A stretch of 64,000 nt of DNA, taken from positions 1,426,001 through 1,490,000 of the forward strand of contig NZ_JACIFP010000001.1 of the NCBI RefSeq assembly GCF_014197435.1, written 5' to 3'. Made by a program: the position numbers and the translations under genes. This DNA comes from Gordonia humi. Its GTDB lineage: Bacteria > Actinomycetota > Actinomycetes > Mycobacteriales > Mycobacteriaceae. This document shows positions 43,614 through 52,864 of this stretch, piece by piece (positions within the stretch are counted from its first letter, which is position 1; every line of letters starts with the position of its first letter). The notes beneath the pieces are model-generated. The model was not told the DNA's origin. It saw only the letters and a list, made by a program, of their open reading frames with translations, and did not search any database.

Positions 43614-44483
43614 GTGCATTTCAACGGGCTCAAGACGGCTGCGTTGATGGGCGCCATGTCGGCGATCATCGTCGGCATCGGCGCCGCATTCGGCAATCGC
43701 ACGATCCTCGTCGTCTCGATCCTGCTCGCGGTGGGAACCAACGCGTACGCCTACTTCAACAGCGCGAAGCTGTCGTTGAAGGCGATGCACGCGCAGCCCG
43801 TGACCGAGGTCCAGGCGCCCGCGCTGTACCGCATCGTGCGGGAGCTCGCGACCGATGCCCACCAGCCGATGCCTGCGCTCTACATCAGCCCGACGGAGTC
43901 GCCGAACGCATTCGCCACCGGCCGCAACCCGAAGAACGCGGCCGTCTGTTGCACCTCGGGGATCATGGATCTGCTCACCGAGCGGGAACTCCGCGCCGTC
44001 CTCGGACACGAACTGTCGCACGTCTACAACCGCGACATCCTGATCAGTTCGATCGCCGGTGCGATGGCCGCGGTGATCACCGGTCTGGCGAACATGGCGA
44101 TGTGGATGGGCATGTTCGGCGGCGGCAACCGGGAGAACGGTCCGGGTCCGCTCGCGATGATCCTGGTCTCGTTGCTCGGTCCGATCGCCGCGACCGTCAT
44201 CCAGATGTCGGTGTCGCGGTCTCGTGAGTTCCAGGCGGATCAGTCGGGCGCCGAACTCACCAACGATCCCCTCGCTCTCGCCTCGGCCCTGAACAAGATC
44301 TCCGGCGGCATCCAAGCCGCCCCGTTGCCGCCGACCCCCGATCTGACGACGCAGTCGCACATGATGATCGAAAGCCCCTTCCGCGCGGGCGAGAAGATGT
44401 CCAAGCTCTTCTCGACGCACCCCCCGACCCCCGAACGGATCGAGCGTCTGAACGAGATGGCCCGCAAGATGGGGCAGCTGTAA
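43614..44483 (+). CDS. htpX: Membrane zinc protease HtpX
   Basis: M48-family protease of the cytoplasmic membrane that handles misfolded membrane proteins. 289 residues, two N-terminal helices (about 8-25 and 30-47), zinc motif HELSH at 132-136, third ligand Glu in [11 protein letters not shown]. Helices follow between. GTG start with AGGAGG at a good distance. Same order as Rv0563. Confidence 0.95.
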   Translation: MHFNGLKTAALMGAMSAIIVGIGAAFGNRTILVVSILLAVGTNAYAYFNSAKLSLKAMHAQPVTEVQAPALYRIVRELATDAHQPMPALYISPTESPNAFATGRNPKNAAVCCTSGIMDLLTERELRAVLGHELSHVYNRDILISSIAGAMAAVITGLANMAMWMGMFGGGNRENGPGPLAMILVSLLGPIAATVIQMSVSRSREFQADQSGAELTNDPLALASALNKISGGIQAAPLPPTPDLTTQSHMMIESPFRAGEKMSKLFSTHPPTPERIERLNEMARKMGQL

Positions 44484-44661
44484 CTCCTGACGTGAACCGC
44501 TCCGCCACGGCGCGGCGTGGACGCCTCTCGCTGTAGGCGTTCGGCTCGCGCCGTCGCCGCACGGGGACCGGCGCAACGCGGGCGACCACGAGACCGCATG
44601 GCCAGCGCCCGTCGAAGCCCCCGAACAAGGCGCACGCAGCCGTGAACGCGCGGACGACGAA

Positions 44662-44698
44662 GGTGTGGCGGGCGCGATGTCCACCCGCCCGCCACACC
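44662..44698. terminator. Bidirectional terminator between htpX and yajQ
   Basis: Perfect 13-bp stem (GGTGTGGCGGGCG, 44662-44674, with 44686-44698) and an 11-nt loop. The rest of 44484-44714 shows no gene. Confidence 0.75.
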
Positions 44699-44714
44699 GG
44701 GCAGAAGAATAACC

Positions 44715-45206
44715 TCAGCGATAGTTCACGAACTGCAGAGCGATGCCGAAGTCCTCACCTTTGAGGAGTGCGATCACCGCCTGCAGATCGTCGCGCTTCT
44801 TCGACGAGACGCGCAGTTCGTCGCCCTGGATCTGCGCCTTGACGCCCTTGGGGCCTTCGTCACGGATCTTCTTGGAGATCTTCTTGGCGTGGTCGGAGTC
44901 GATGCCCTGGACGAGGTCCCCGGAGATCTTGTAGGTCTTGCCCGAGCCGACGGGGTCGCCCGCGTCGAACGCCTTGAGCGAGATGTCGCGGCGGATCAGC
45001 TTCTCCTTGAACACCTCGAGGCCGGCGAGGGCGCGCTCCTCGGAGTCGGAGGTGAGGACGATCTTCTCCTCGCCCGACCAGTCGATGGTGGTGTTGGTGC
45101 CGCGGAAGTCGTAGCGCTGTGACAGCTCTTTCCCGGCCTGGTTGAGTGCGTTGTCGACTTCTTGACGGTCGACCTTGCTCACGATGTCGAATGAGGAATC
45201 AGCCAT
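44715..45206 (-). CDS. yajQ: YajQ-family nucleotide-binding protein
   Basis: 163 residues, complete family member: [35 protein letters not shown], then [59 protein letters not shown] and QFVNYR. YajQ proteins bind nucleotides, in some species cyclic di-GMP. ATG 45206 lies 7 nt after TAGTGT, leaderless pattern. Rv0566c counterpart. Confidence 0.93.
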   Translation of the reverse strand: MADSSFDIVSKVDRQEVDNALNQAGKELSQRYDFRGTNTTIDWSGEEKIVLTSDSEERALAGLEVFKEKLIRRDISLKAFDAGDPVGSGKTYKISGDLVQGIDSDHAKKISKKIRDEGPKGVKAQIQGDELRVSSKKRDDLQAVIALLKGEDFGIALQFVNYR

Positions 45207-45299
45207 GCATCGCACACTACACCGTGTCTGAGCAGCAGATTTGCATGGATGTACGGGGTTCGTTGTATTCTAATCCGCGTTGCCTTCACGGGCGACGAC

Positions 45300-45380
45300 G
45301 GCAGATTGCCCGAGCGGCCAAAGGGAGCGGATTGTAAATCCGTCGCGCAAGCTACATAGGTTCGAATCCTATATCTGCCA
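45300..45380 (+). tRNA. tRNA-Tyr (GTA)
   Basis: 81-nt cloverleaf. Acceptor GGCAGAT pairs with ATCTGCC; anticodon GTA at 45334-45336; long variable arm as usual for bacterial tRNA-Tyr; GGTTCGAATCC T-arm. Confidence 0.95.
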
Positions 45381-45501
45381 CTGACGGGAGAACCCCCGCG
45401 AATACCGAGTGACCAGCCGTTTTGGTTTCTGGGTGTCCGTGTGTGTAACCTCGTTGAGGCTCTTGAAGAACGACGGTGCGCACCGTCGTGGTTCGAGGCA
45501 C

Positions 45502-45574
45502 GCCCCCTTAGCTCAGTCGGCAGAGCGTTTCCATGGTAAGGAAAAGGTCGACGGTTCGATTCCGTCAGGGGGCT
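45502..45574 (+). tRNA. tRNA-Thr (GGT)
   Basis: 73-nt cloverleaf. Acceptor GCCCCCT pairs with AGGGGGC; anticodon GGT at 45535-45537; T-loop GGTTCGATTCC. CCA not encoded. Confidence 0.95.
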
Positions 45575-45611
45575 CGCTGGTTTCGAGGCTGAGAGGCACC
45601 GAGGCCGACAG

Positions 45612-45685
45612 GGCGGTGTAGCTCAGCTGGTTAGAGCGCACGACTCATAATCGTGAGGTCGGGGGATCGAGTCCCCCCACCGCTA
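45612..45685 (+). tRNA. tRNA-Met (CAT), elongator
   Basis: 74-nt cloverleaf. Acceptor GGCGGTG pairs with CACCGCT (first pair G-U); anticodon CAT at 45646-45648; T-loop GGATCGAGTCC. A paired first acceptor position and the D-arm favour the elongator form. Confidence 0.93.
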
Positions 45686-45772
45686 CACATCGATCACCCG
45701 GTTCACGCCCCGGCTCCTCGCGGGGTCGCGAAACGGGCCCGATAACTGCAAGAGCGGAAAGTAGGCAACAAA

Positions 45773-45940
45773 GTGGCTTCCTCAACCGATGTGCGGCCGA
45801 AGATCACCTTGGCGTGCGAGGTGTGCAAGCACCGCAACTACATCACCAAGAAGAACCGTCGTAACAACCCGGATCGTCTGGAACTGAAGAAGTTCTGCCC
45901 GAACTGCGGTACGCACCAGGCGCATAAGGAATCGCGCTGA
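45773..45940 (+). CDS. rpmG: 50S ribosomal protein L33
   Basis: 55 residues, complete: [51 protein letters not shown]. Both CxxC pairs (CEVC, CPNC) are present, so this is the zinc-binding form. GTG start; no ATG is available in frame. Located between tRNA-Met and hadAB as in M. tuberculosis. Confidence 0.96.
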   Translation: MASSTDVRPKITLACEVCKHRNYITKKNRRNNPDRLELKKFCPNCGTHQAHKESR

Positions 45941-45986
45941 TCAGCGTCACGCTTTGAGTGTGCGGTAGACACAGAAGACTTTCGAC

Positions 45987-46016
45987 AGCGGGCCACCTCA
46001 CGCGAGGTGGCCCGCT
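45987..46016 (+). terminator. Terminator of rpmG
   Basis: Perfect 13-bp stem (AGCGGGCCACCTC, 45987-45999, with 46004-46016), loop ACGC, followed by TCGTGTCG. Confidence 0.85.
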
Positions 46017-46178
46017 TCGTGTCGTGCGATCGGATGTTCTGACGATGATGTGTAACGATCGGGTATCGATCAGTTATATGTGACAGCAAGCAACAGGGAA
46101 CAAGTCGACCAGACGGGGCAGCCCACCGTCCGGTGTGGAGAGCGGCCTGCAGTCGGCCGTGTGAGGAGCGTGCCGCCG

Positions 46179-47267
46179 ATGACCGAGCAGATCGACGATC
46201 CGGAGATCCAGGCGCGGATCGCGAAACTCAAGTCCGGGGAGAAGCTGACCCCCGAGCAGATCGCCGAGCACACGAAGGCCATGGTCGGCTACAACTACAC
46301 GGTCGACGACTACTACGAGGTGGGTCGTGAGGAACTGCGCAAACATGCGCGGGCCGTCCAGTCCGACCACCCGGCCCACTGGAATGAGGCCGTCGCCGCG
46401 GAGCTCGGACACGACACGCTGATCGCGGCGCCGACGTTCATCTCTGTTCTCGGAATCATCGCCCAGCGTCGCCTGTTCGAGGACGTCGTCACCGGCTACG
46501 ACGTGTGGCAGGTGATGCAGAGCGATCAGCGCTTGATCTTCCATCAGCCGGTCAAGCTCGGCGACCGACTCATCTGCGACGTCTCCCTCGAATCGTTCCG
46601 CCAGTCGATGGGCACCGACATGATGGTGACCAAGAACATCGTGTGGAATCAGCACGACGAGCCGGTGATGACGACGTTCACCTCGCTGGTCGCGCGGCCG
46701 GCGGTGGAGGTCGATCCGGATGTGCTCGACAAGCTCGAGCACGTGATGATGACGATCGACCGTGAGCCGCAGAGCGCGCAGACGGTGTTCGGTCCGTTCG
46801 ACCGGTACGGCGACCCGGACCCCGTCGTGTCGCCGCGCCCGTACGGGGCCGTCGACTTCGACACGCTGGAGGTGGGGCAGGAGTTGCCCGCGGTCACCAA
46901 GAGGCTGACGCTGGGCAACCTCGTCAACTTCGCCGGAGTCGTCGGCGATCCGAATCCGATCCACTTCTCGCCGGAGGTGGCGCGATCGGCGGGTCTGGAC
47001 GGCATGGTCGCGCACGGGATGCAGACGATGGGCCTCGGCGCGAGTGTGATCAGCGACTTCGTCGGCGATCCCGCCGCGATCTACGAGTACAACGTGCGTT
47101 TCACCAGCCCCGTGTACGTTCCGCCGGTCGGTCACGCGTCCGTCGACTTCACCGGCAAGATCAAGTCTCTCGATTCGCAGACTCGACGAGGTGTGGTCGC
47201 ACTCGTCGCGAAACAGGGAGACCGCAAGATCTTCGGACGGGCTCAGGCGCACGTGCAGTTCGCCTGA
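46179..47267 (+). CDS. hadAB: Fused HadA-HadB (3R)-hydroxyacyl-ACP dehydratase
   Basis: FAS-II dehydratase for mycolic acid chain elongation. 362 residues. The N-terminal half is HadA-like (hotdog, no catalytic pair: VGYNYTVDDYYEVGREELRKHARAV, HDTLIAAPTFISVL). The C-terminal half is HadB-like with the hydratase motif FAGVVGDPNPIHFSPEVARSAGLDGMVAHGMQTMGLG (Asp and His). In M. tuberculosis these are separate genes followed by hadC; here one chain, and no hadC. ATG 46179 has GAGGAG about 10 nt upstream; ATG 46080 would add 33 unlike residues. Confidence 0.9.
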   Translation: MTEQIDDPEIQARIAKLKSGEKLTPEQIAEHTKAMVGYNYTVDDYYEVGREELRKHARAVQSDHPAHWNEAVAAELGHDTLIAAPTFISVLGIIAQRRLFEDVVTGYDVWQVMQSDQRLIFHQPVKLGDRLICDVSLESFRQSMGTDMMVTKNIVWNQHDEPVMTTFTSLVARPAVEVDPDVLDKLEHVMMTIDREPQSAQTVFGPFDRYGDPDPVVSPRPYGAVDFDTLEVGQELPAVTKRLTLGNLVNFAGVVGDPNPIHFSPEVARSAGLDGMVAHGMQTMGLGASVISDFVGDPAAIYEYNVRFTSPVYVPPVGHASVDFTGKIKSLDSQTRRGVVALVAKQGDRKIFGRAQAHVQFA

Positions 47268-47415
47268 CGTGCGGCAGGAGGGGCTGAGTTGGGCGTGGAC
47301 CGGCTTTGCTCTACACTGGTTCGAGTCTGATGCTCTACGACTTGCGCGCTGCCCTGAGGGTGGCGCGTTGGTTCTGTTGAGCGATGGACGGGTATCGGAT
47401 GAGAATCCGGTACAA

Positions 47416-47488
<73 letters not shown>

Positions 47489-47526
47489 CCCTCGGGCAGA
47501 ATGCATACGAAGGGATCGGTGAGAAG

Positions 47527-47901
47527 GTGGCCAAGCGGGATCGCAAGGCCGACGACGTCGACGAATCGATCGAGATCGACGACGTCCGGGCCGACGACGA
47601 ACTGCGGCCGAGCGGCAAACGTTCGGCGCGTGGCCGCCGGACCGAAGGCGCCGCCGGCACCGCTGTCGCGACCAAGTCGCGCACCGCGGAAGCAGGCGCG
47701 TCGACCGCCCGTAATCCGTTCGTCCGCATCTGGACGTTCCTCAAGCAGGTCGTCAGCGAGATGCGCAAGGTCGTCTGGCCGACGCGCAGCGAGATGGTCA
47801 ACTACTCGATCGCCGTCCTCGCCTTCCTGGTTCTGGTCACCGCGATCATCGCCGGGCTGGACATCGGCTTCGCGAAGCTGATGCTGGTGGTGTTCGGCTA
47901 G
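47527..47901 (+). CDS. secE: Preprotein translocase subunit SecE
   Basis: 124 residues. The last about 60 are the SecE core: FLKQVVSEMRKVVWPTRSEMVNYSIAVLAFLVLVTAIIAGLDIGF with one membrane helix. The charged N-terminal extension of about 60 residues is usual in Mycobacteriales. GTG start 38 nt after tRNA-Trp. Confidence 0.93.
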   Translation: MAKRDRKADDVDESIEIDDVRADDELRPSGKRSARGRRTEGAAGTAVATKSRTAEAGASTARNPFVRIWTFLKQVVSEMRKVVWPTRSEMVNYSIAVLAFLVLVTAIIAGLDIGFAKLMLVVFG

Positions 47902-47988
47902 CGACGTCGAGCCACACGCTGCGGGGTGGATCTCCCGGAGAACTAGCGGACCGTACGGTCCGGTTGAGCAATGAAGGAGTTGGGCGCA

Positions 47989-48732
47989 GTGAGCACCCCG
48001 GAGAACGAAATCGAATCGCCGGAGGCCGGTGACGCGACGCCCGACGATTCAGTGCAGGCAGTCGACGAGCAGGAGACCGCAGAGGTCCCCGAAGCCGAGG
48101 TCGACCCGGTCGCCGAGTTGAAGGCGGAGCTGCGTCGTGCACCCGGCGAGTGGTACGTCATCCACTCGTACGCGGGCTATGAGAACAAGGTGAAGACCAA
48201 CCTCGAGACTCGCGTTCAGAACCTCGACGTCGGCGACTACATCTTCCAGGTCGAGGTTCCGACCGAAGAGGTCACCGAGATCAAGAACGGCCAGCAGAAG
48301 AAGGTCAACCGCAAGGTGCTGCCGGGCTACATCCTGGTGCGCATGGAACTCAACGACGAGTCGTGGAGCGCGGTGCGCAACACGCCCGGCGTCACCGGGT
48401 TCGTCGGTATGACCTCCCGCCCGTCGCCCCTCTCGCTCAAGGAGGTCCTCCAGTTCCTGATGCCGCGCGCGGAGGCGCGCAAGGCTCAGGCCGCGAGGGC
48501 CGCCGCCGAAGCGGGCGAGAGCGTCGAGGCGGCCGCACAGGCGGCGTCGAACCTCGTCGAGGTCGACTTCGAGGTCGGCGAGTCGGTGACCGTCATGGAC
48601 GGACCGTTCGCGACCCTCCCGGCCTCCATCAGCGAGGTCAACACCGAACAGCGCAAGGTGAAGGTCCTGGTGTCGATCTTCGGCCGCGAGACACCGGTCG
48701 AGCTCGGCTTCAACCAGGTCGAGAAGATCTAG
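47989..48732 (+). CDS. nusG: Transcription termination/antitermination factor NusG
   Basis: 247 residues. Acidic N-terminal extension, NGN domain ([52 protein letters not shown]) and KOW domain ([44 protein letters not shown]). GTG 47989 is chosen because AAGGAG (47974-47979) lies 9 nt before it; ATG 47971 is an alternative. Confidence 0.95.
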   Translation: MSTPENEIESPEAGDATPDDSVQAVDEQETAEVPEAEVDPVAELKAELRRAPGEWYVIHSYAGYENKVKTNLETRVQNLDVGDYIFQVEVPTEEVTEIKNGQQKKVNRKVLPGYILVRMELNDESWSAVRNTPGVTGFVGMTSRPSPLSLKEVLQFLMPRAEARKAQAARAAAEAGESVEAAAQAASNLVEVDFEVGESVTVMDGPFATLPASISEVNTEQRKVKVLVSIFGRETPVELGFNQVEKI

Positions 48733-48812
48733 CAGGTCTTCGCACCGACTGCGATGAAGAGACTTCCGCGTATCCAGCGTGCGCGGATCTGTAGGAAAAA
48801 GGACTAGAGGAT

Positions 48813-49247
48813 ATGCCTCCCAAGAAGAAGAAGATCTCCGGGATCATCAAGCTCCAGATCCAGGCGGGCCAGGCCAACCCGGCTCCGCCCGTGGGTCCGG
48901 CGCTCGGCCAGCACGGCGTCAACATCATGGAGTTCTGCAAGGCGTACAACGCCGCGACCGAGAACCAGCGCGGAAACGTCGTTCCGGTCGAGATCTTCGT
49001 GTACGAAGACCGCTCGTTCGACTTCAAGCTGAAGACGCCGCCCGCGGCGAAGCTGCTTCTGAAGGCCGCAGGTCTGCAGAAGGGTTCGGGTGTTCCGCAC
49101 ACGAACAAGGTCGGCAAGGTCACCATGGACCAGGTCAAGGAGATCGCCAAGACCAAGGCCGAGGATCTGAACGCCAACGACATCGACGCAGCAGCGAAGA
49201 TCATCGCGGGCACCGCGCGTTCGATGGGCATCACCGTCGAAGGCTGA
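48813..49247 (+). CDS. rplK: 50S ribosomal protein L11
   Basis: 144 residues, full length: [45 protein letters not shown] is the standard L11 start; ends MGITVEG. Forms the GTPase-associated centre; thiopeptide target. Operon with nusG (upstream) and rplA. Confidence 0.98.
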
Positions 49248-49354
49248 TCGCCCCTCCGCTTGATCGAGCGGCGTCGAAATCACCCCGTGGGAGGGCCGCG
49301 CTCGGCCCAACTAACCACTAACTCCCGCCTGGCGGCGGGGAGAAGGAACAGAGC

Positions 49355-50068
49355 ATGAGCAAGAAGAGCAAGGCCTACCAGGCCGCCGCTGAGAAGGTCG
49401 ACCGCGACAAGCTGTACAGCCCGCTGGAGGCTGTGGAGCTCGCGAAGGAGACCTCCTCGAAGAACACCGACTCGACCGTCGAGGTCGCTGTGCGCCTGGG
49501 CGTCGACCCGCGCAAGGCCGACCAGATGGTGCGCGGCACCGTCAACCTGCCGAACGGCACCGGTAAGACCGCTCGCGTCATCGTCTTCGCCGCGGGCGAC
49601 AAGGCCAACGAGGCCGCTGCCGCCGGTGCGGACGAGGTCGGCGCCGAGGACCTGATCGAGAAGATCCAGGGCGGCTGGCTCGACTTCGACGCCGCGATCG
49701 CGACGCCGGATCAGATGGCCAAGGTCGGCCGCATCGCACGTGTCCTCGGACCGCGCGGCCTGATGCCGAACCCGAAGACCGGTACCGTCACCACCGACGT
49801 GACCAAGGCCGTCAACGACATCAAGGGCGGCAAGATCAGCTTCCGCGTCGACAAGGCCGCGAACCTGCACTTCGTCATCGGCAAGGCCTCGTTCGACGCC
49901 GCCAAGCTGGCCGAGAACTACGGCGCCGCATACGACGAGATCATGCGTGCGAAGCCGTCGGCGGCCAAGGGCCGCTACGTCAAGAAGGTCACCGTCTCGA
50001 CCAACGCGGGCCCGGGCATCCCGGTCGACCCGGCCGTCACCCGCAACTTCGCGGGCGAAGAGGCCTGA
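49355..50068 (+). CDS. rplA: 50S ribosomal protein L1
   Basis: 237 residues, full length, with the L1 motifs [34 protein letters not shown] and [29 protein letters not shown] precedes the ATG. Followed by a terminator instead of rplJ-rplL. Confidence 0.98.
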   Translation: MSKKSKAYQAAAEKVDRDKLYSPLEAVELAKETSSKNTDSTVEVAVRLGVDPRKADQMVRGTVNLPNGTGKTARVIVFAAGDKANEAAAAGADEVGAEDLIEKIQGGWLDFDAAIATPDQMAKVGRIARVLGPRGLMPNPKTGTVTTDVTKAVNDIKGGKISFRVDKAANLHFVIGKASFDAAKLAENYGAAYDEIMRAKPSAAKGRYVKKVTVSTNAGPGIPVDPAVTRNFAGEEA

Positions 50069-50092
50069 TCGAATCGCGACAGCGAACATGTG

Positions 50093-50125
50093 CGAGGGGC
50101 CCGACATCGACTGTCGGGCCCCTCG
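50093..50125 (+). terminator. Terminator of the rplK-rplA operon
   Basis: Perfect 14-bp stem CGAGGGGCCCGACA (50093-50106) with 50112-50125, loop TCGAC. It lies 24 bp after rplA and separates it from the corrinoid operon; no cobalamin riboswitch is seen in the remaining 41 bp. Confidence 0.85.
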
Positions 50126-50166
50126 TGCATTCCTGCCCTGATCCCTGAATCGGAGAGGTCGGTCCC

Positions 50167-51042
50167 ATGGACAAGAATCGCGTGCGCGCGGTCGTATCGA
50201 TCGTCGTCGCGCTGCTGACCGCGCTCGTCGCCTGCGGCAGTCCCGAACCGGCCGCCGACACGGGCACCGGCGGCGGACGGTCGATAGTCTCGTTGAGCCC
50301 GACGGCCACGGAGATGTTGTACGCGGTCGGTGCGGGCCCGCAGGTCGTCGCCGTCGACGACCAGTCGGACTATCCGGCCGACGCCCCGCGGACCGACCTG
50401 TCGGGATACACTCCGAATCTGGAGGCGATCCTCGCTCACGATCCCGATCTCGTCGTGCTCTCGGACGACGACAACAACGTCGTCGCGGGCCTGAAACGCG
50501 TCGGTGTCGAGGTGCTGCAGGTGCCCGCCGCGAAGAACCTCGACGAGACTTATGCGGAGATCCAGAAGGTCGGAGACGCGACCGGGCACGCCGATCAGGC
50601 ACGCAGACTGACCGCGTCGATGCGTACCGACATCGATGCGATCGTGGCGGACACCGGTCCGGCGACGCCCGGCCTGAGCTACTACCTCGAACTCGACAAC
50701 ACCTTCTACAGCGTCACCGACGCCACCTACGTCGGACAGATCCTGGCGATGTTCGGTCTGCGATCGATCGCGACCGGTGCGAACGACTATCCGCAGCTAT
50801 CCGCCGAGTACATCATCGAACAGGACCCCGATCTGATCCTGCTCACGGATGCGAAGTGCTGCTCCGTCACGAAGGAGTCCGTCGCGCGGCGCGCGGGGTG
50901 GGGCGACCTCCGCGCGGTGACACAGGAGCGGGTGTTCGCCCTCGACGACGACGTCGCCAGCCGGTGGGGCCCACGCGTCGTCGACCTCGTGCGTCGTGTC
51001 GCCGAGATCGTGACCGGAGTGCGCGACCAGCGGGCACCGTGA
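50167..51042 (+). CDS. BtuF-like corrinoid-binding lipoprotein
   Basis: 291 residues. Lipoprotein signal with lipobox LVAC (Cys about 23). Periplasmic binding domain of helical-backbone type: RSIVSLSPTATEMLYAVGAGPQVVAVDDQSDYP and the acidic loop residues typical of BtuF-like proteins. Substrate is probably vitamin B12 or cobinamide, given that the operon ends in a CobU domain; Fe-siderophores are the main alternative. GTGA overlap with the permease gene. Confidence 0.85.
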   Translation: MDKNRVRAVVSIVVALLTALVACGSPEPAADTGTGGGRSIVSLSPTATEMLYAVGAGPQVVAVDDQSDYPADAPRTDLSGYTPNLEAILAHDPDLVVLSDDDNNVVAGLKRVGVEVLQVPAAKNLDETYAEIQKVGDATGHADQARRLTASMRTDIDAIVADTGPATPGLSYYLELDNTFYSVTDATYVGQILAMFGLRSIATGANDYPQLSAEYIIEQDPDLILLTDAKCCSVTKESVARRAGWGDLRAVTQERVFALDDDVASRWGPRVVDLVRRVAEIVTGVRDQRAP

Positions 51043-52064
51043 CCCTCCGCCGCTCCCTCTGGGTGCTCGGCGTCGCGGTCGTCGTTCTGCTGGGCGCGTG
51101 TCTGACCGCCGTGCTGGTGGGACCGGCGGGGCTCACCGTGCACGGCGTCGTCGCCGATCTCGTGAACCGGCTGCCCGGTGTGCACGTCGATTCCGGACTG
51201 ACCACCCGTCAGCACGCGATCCTGTGGGAGGTCCGCATGCCGCGGATGGTCCTCGGGGCGGTCGTCGGCGCGACCCTCGCGATCGCCGGCGCCGCGTATC
51301 AGGGGGTGTTCCGCAATCCGCTCGCCGACCCGTACCTGCTGGGAGTGTCGAGCGGCGCAGGCCTCGGGGCGACGGTCGTGATCGTCGTCGGCGGCACGAT
51401 CGGTTCGTTCGGTCTGCCCGCAGCGGCGTTCGCGGGCGGTCTGATCGCGGTGGCCGCGACGTATGCGCTCGGTCGGTCGGTCGGCGGCGGGCGGTCCGAG
51501 GTCGTCATCATCCTCGCCGGCGTCGCCGTCGCCGCATTCGGCAACGCGATCCAGACGTTCCTCATGCAGCGTCGCGATGACACGCTCCGCCAGGTGTACG
51601 GCTGGATGCTCGGTCGACTCGCCACCGACGGCTGGTCGGACGTCGTCACGGTCGTGCCGTACGCGGTGGTCTGCATCGCCGTCATCATCGTGTTCGGCCG
51701 CACGCTCGACGTGATGGCGGTCGGCGACGCGGAGGCGTCCAGCCTGGGGATCCGACCCGAGCGGGTCCGGCTGATCCTGGTGTGCGTCGCGACCCTCGGC
51801 ACCGCGGCCGTCGTGTCGGTGAGCGGGCTCATCGGCTTCGTCGGCATCGTCATCCCGCATGCGGTGCGTCTGCTGATCGGGCCGGGGCATCGACTGCTTC
51901 TGCCGGTCTCGGTGGTCGTCGGCGCCGCGTTCCTGGTACTGGCGGACGTGGTGGCCCGCACCGTGATGGCGCCCGCGGAGCTGCCGATCGGCGTGGTGAC
52001 GGCGGCGATCGGCGCTCCGTTCTTCCTGGTGGTGTTGCGACGGAGTCGGGGAGCGACGGTATGA
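51039..52064 (+). CDS. BtuC/FecCD-type ABC permease
   Basis: 341 residues with about nine to ten hydrophobic helices and the family's RMPRMVLGAVVGATLAIAGAAYQGVFRNPLADPYLLGVSSGAGLGA and GFVGIVIPHAVRLLIGPGHRLLLPVS (coupling helix) motifs. Start GTG 51039 overlaps the BtuF stop; its own stop overlaps the ATPase start (ATGA). Confidence 0.9.
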   Translation: MTLRRSLWVLGVAVVVLLGACLTAVLVGPAGLTVHGVVADLVNRLPGVHVDSGLTTRQHAILWEVRMPRMVLGAVVGATLAIAGAAYQGVFRNPLADPYLLGVSSGAGLGATVVIVVGGTIGSFGLPAAAFAGGLIAVAATYALGRSVGGGRSEVVIILAGVAVAAFGNAIQTFLMQRRDDTLRQVYGWMLGRLATDGWSDVVTVVPYAVVCIAVIIVFGRTLDVMAVGDAEASSLGIRPERVRLILVCVATLGTAAVVSVSGLIGFVGIVIPHAVRLLIGPGHRLLLPVSVVVGAAFLVLADVVARTVMAPAELPIGVVTAAIGAPFFLVVLRRSRGATV

Positions 52065-52864
52065 CGGAGTCGGAAGGTCCCGCGGCCGTCGTCTGCCGCG
52101 GTCTCGGGGCCTCGCGCGGGGGGATACCCGTGCTGTACGACGTCGACCTGGTGGTGCCCGCCGGATCGTGGGTGTCGCTGGTCGGGCCGAACGGGTCCGG
52201 CAAGACGACGTTGCTGTACGCGCTCGCCGGACTGGTCGAGGCGAGCGGGCGCCTCGACGTGATGGGCGTGCGGCCGCGGAGCTCACGTCGTCGGGAGATC
52301 GCGCGGACCGTGGCCCTGATGCCGCAGCGACCGGTGGTGCCCGAGGGGACCACCGTGCGCGCCCTCGTCGAGCTCGGCCGCACCCCGCATCTCTCCCGGT
52401 TCGGAACTCCGACCGCGCGCGACCGCACCGTGGTCGACGAGGTGATCGTGCGCCTGGACCTCGAAGATCTGGCGTATCGGGCGGCATCGGCGCTCTCCGG
52501 CGGCGAACTGCAGCGCGTCGTACTCGCCCGCGCACTCGCGCAGGAGCCTCGGGTGCTCCTCCTCGACGAGCCGACGAGTGCTCTCGACATCGGACATCAA
52601 CAGCAGGTGCTCGACCTCGTCGACGATCTGCGCGGTGACCGGGAGCTCACGGTGATCGCGGCGATGCACGATCTGACGTCGGCCGCGCAGTACGGGCAGC
52701 GACTGGTTCTGCTCGATCGCGGCCGCATCGTCGCCGACGGGGCGCCGGCCGAGGTGCTGACCGTCGATCGTCTGCGCGAGGTGTACGGTGCGCGCGTGGA
52801 GATACTCGAACGGTCAGACGGTCCGGCGGTTCTGCCGTTGCGATCGACCGGAGAGAAGGCCTGA
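52061..52864 (+). CDS. BtuD-like ABC transporter ATPase
   Basis: 267 residues. Walker A GPNGSGKTT (42-50), Q-loop in ALMPQRP, signature LSGGELQR, Walker B VLLLDEPTSALD and H-loop AAMHDL. ATPase of the corrinoid importer; overlaps its neighbours by 4 nt (ATGA) and 1 nt (TGATG). Confidence 0.93.
   Translation: MTESEGPAAVVCRGLGASRGGIPVLYDVDLVVPAGSWVSLVGPNGSGKTTLLYALAGLVEASGRLDVMGVRPRSSRRREIARTVALMPQRPVVPEGTTVRALVELGRTPHLSRFGTPTARDRTVVDEVIVRLDLEDLAYRAASALSGGELQRVVLARALAQEPRVLLLDEPTSALDIGHQQQVLDLVDDLRGDRELTVIAAMHDLTSAAQYGQRLVLLDRGRIVADGAPAEVLTVDRLREVYGARVEILERSDGPAVLPLRSTGEKA

Noticed and set aside
50126..50166. Possible cobalamin riboswitch before the BtuF-like gene
   Set aside because: Only about 40 bp remain after the rplA terminator; far too short for the aptamer.
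50787..52535. Long antisense frame through the ABC transporter genes
   Set aside because: Arg/Asp/His-rich shadow of three well-supported genes.
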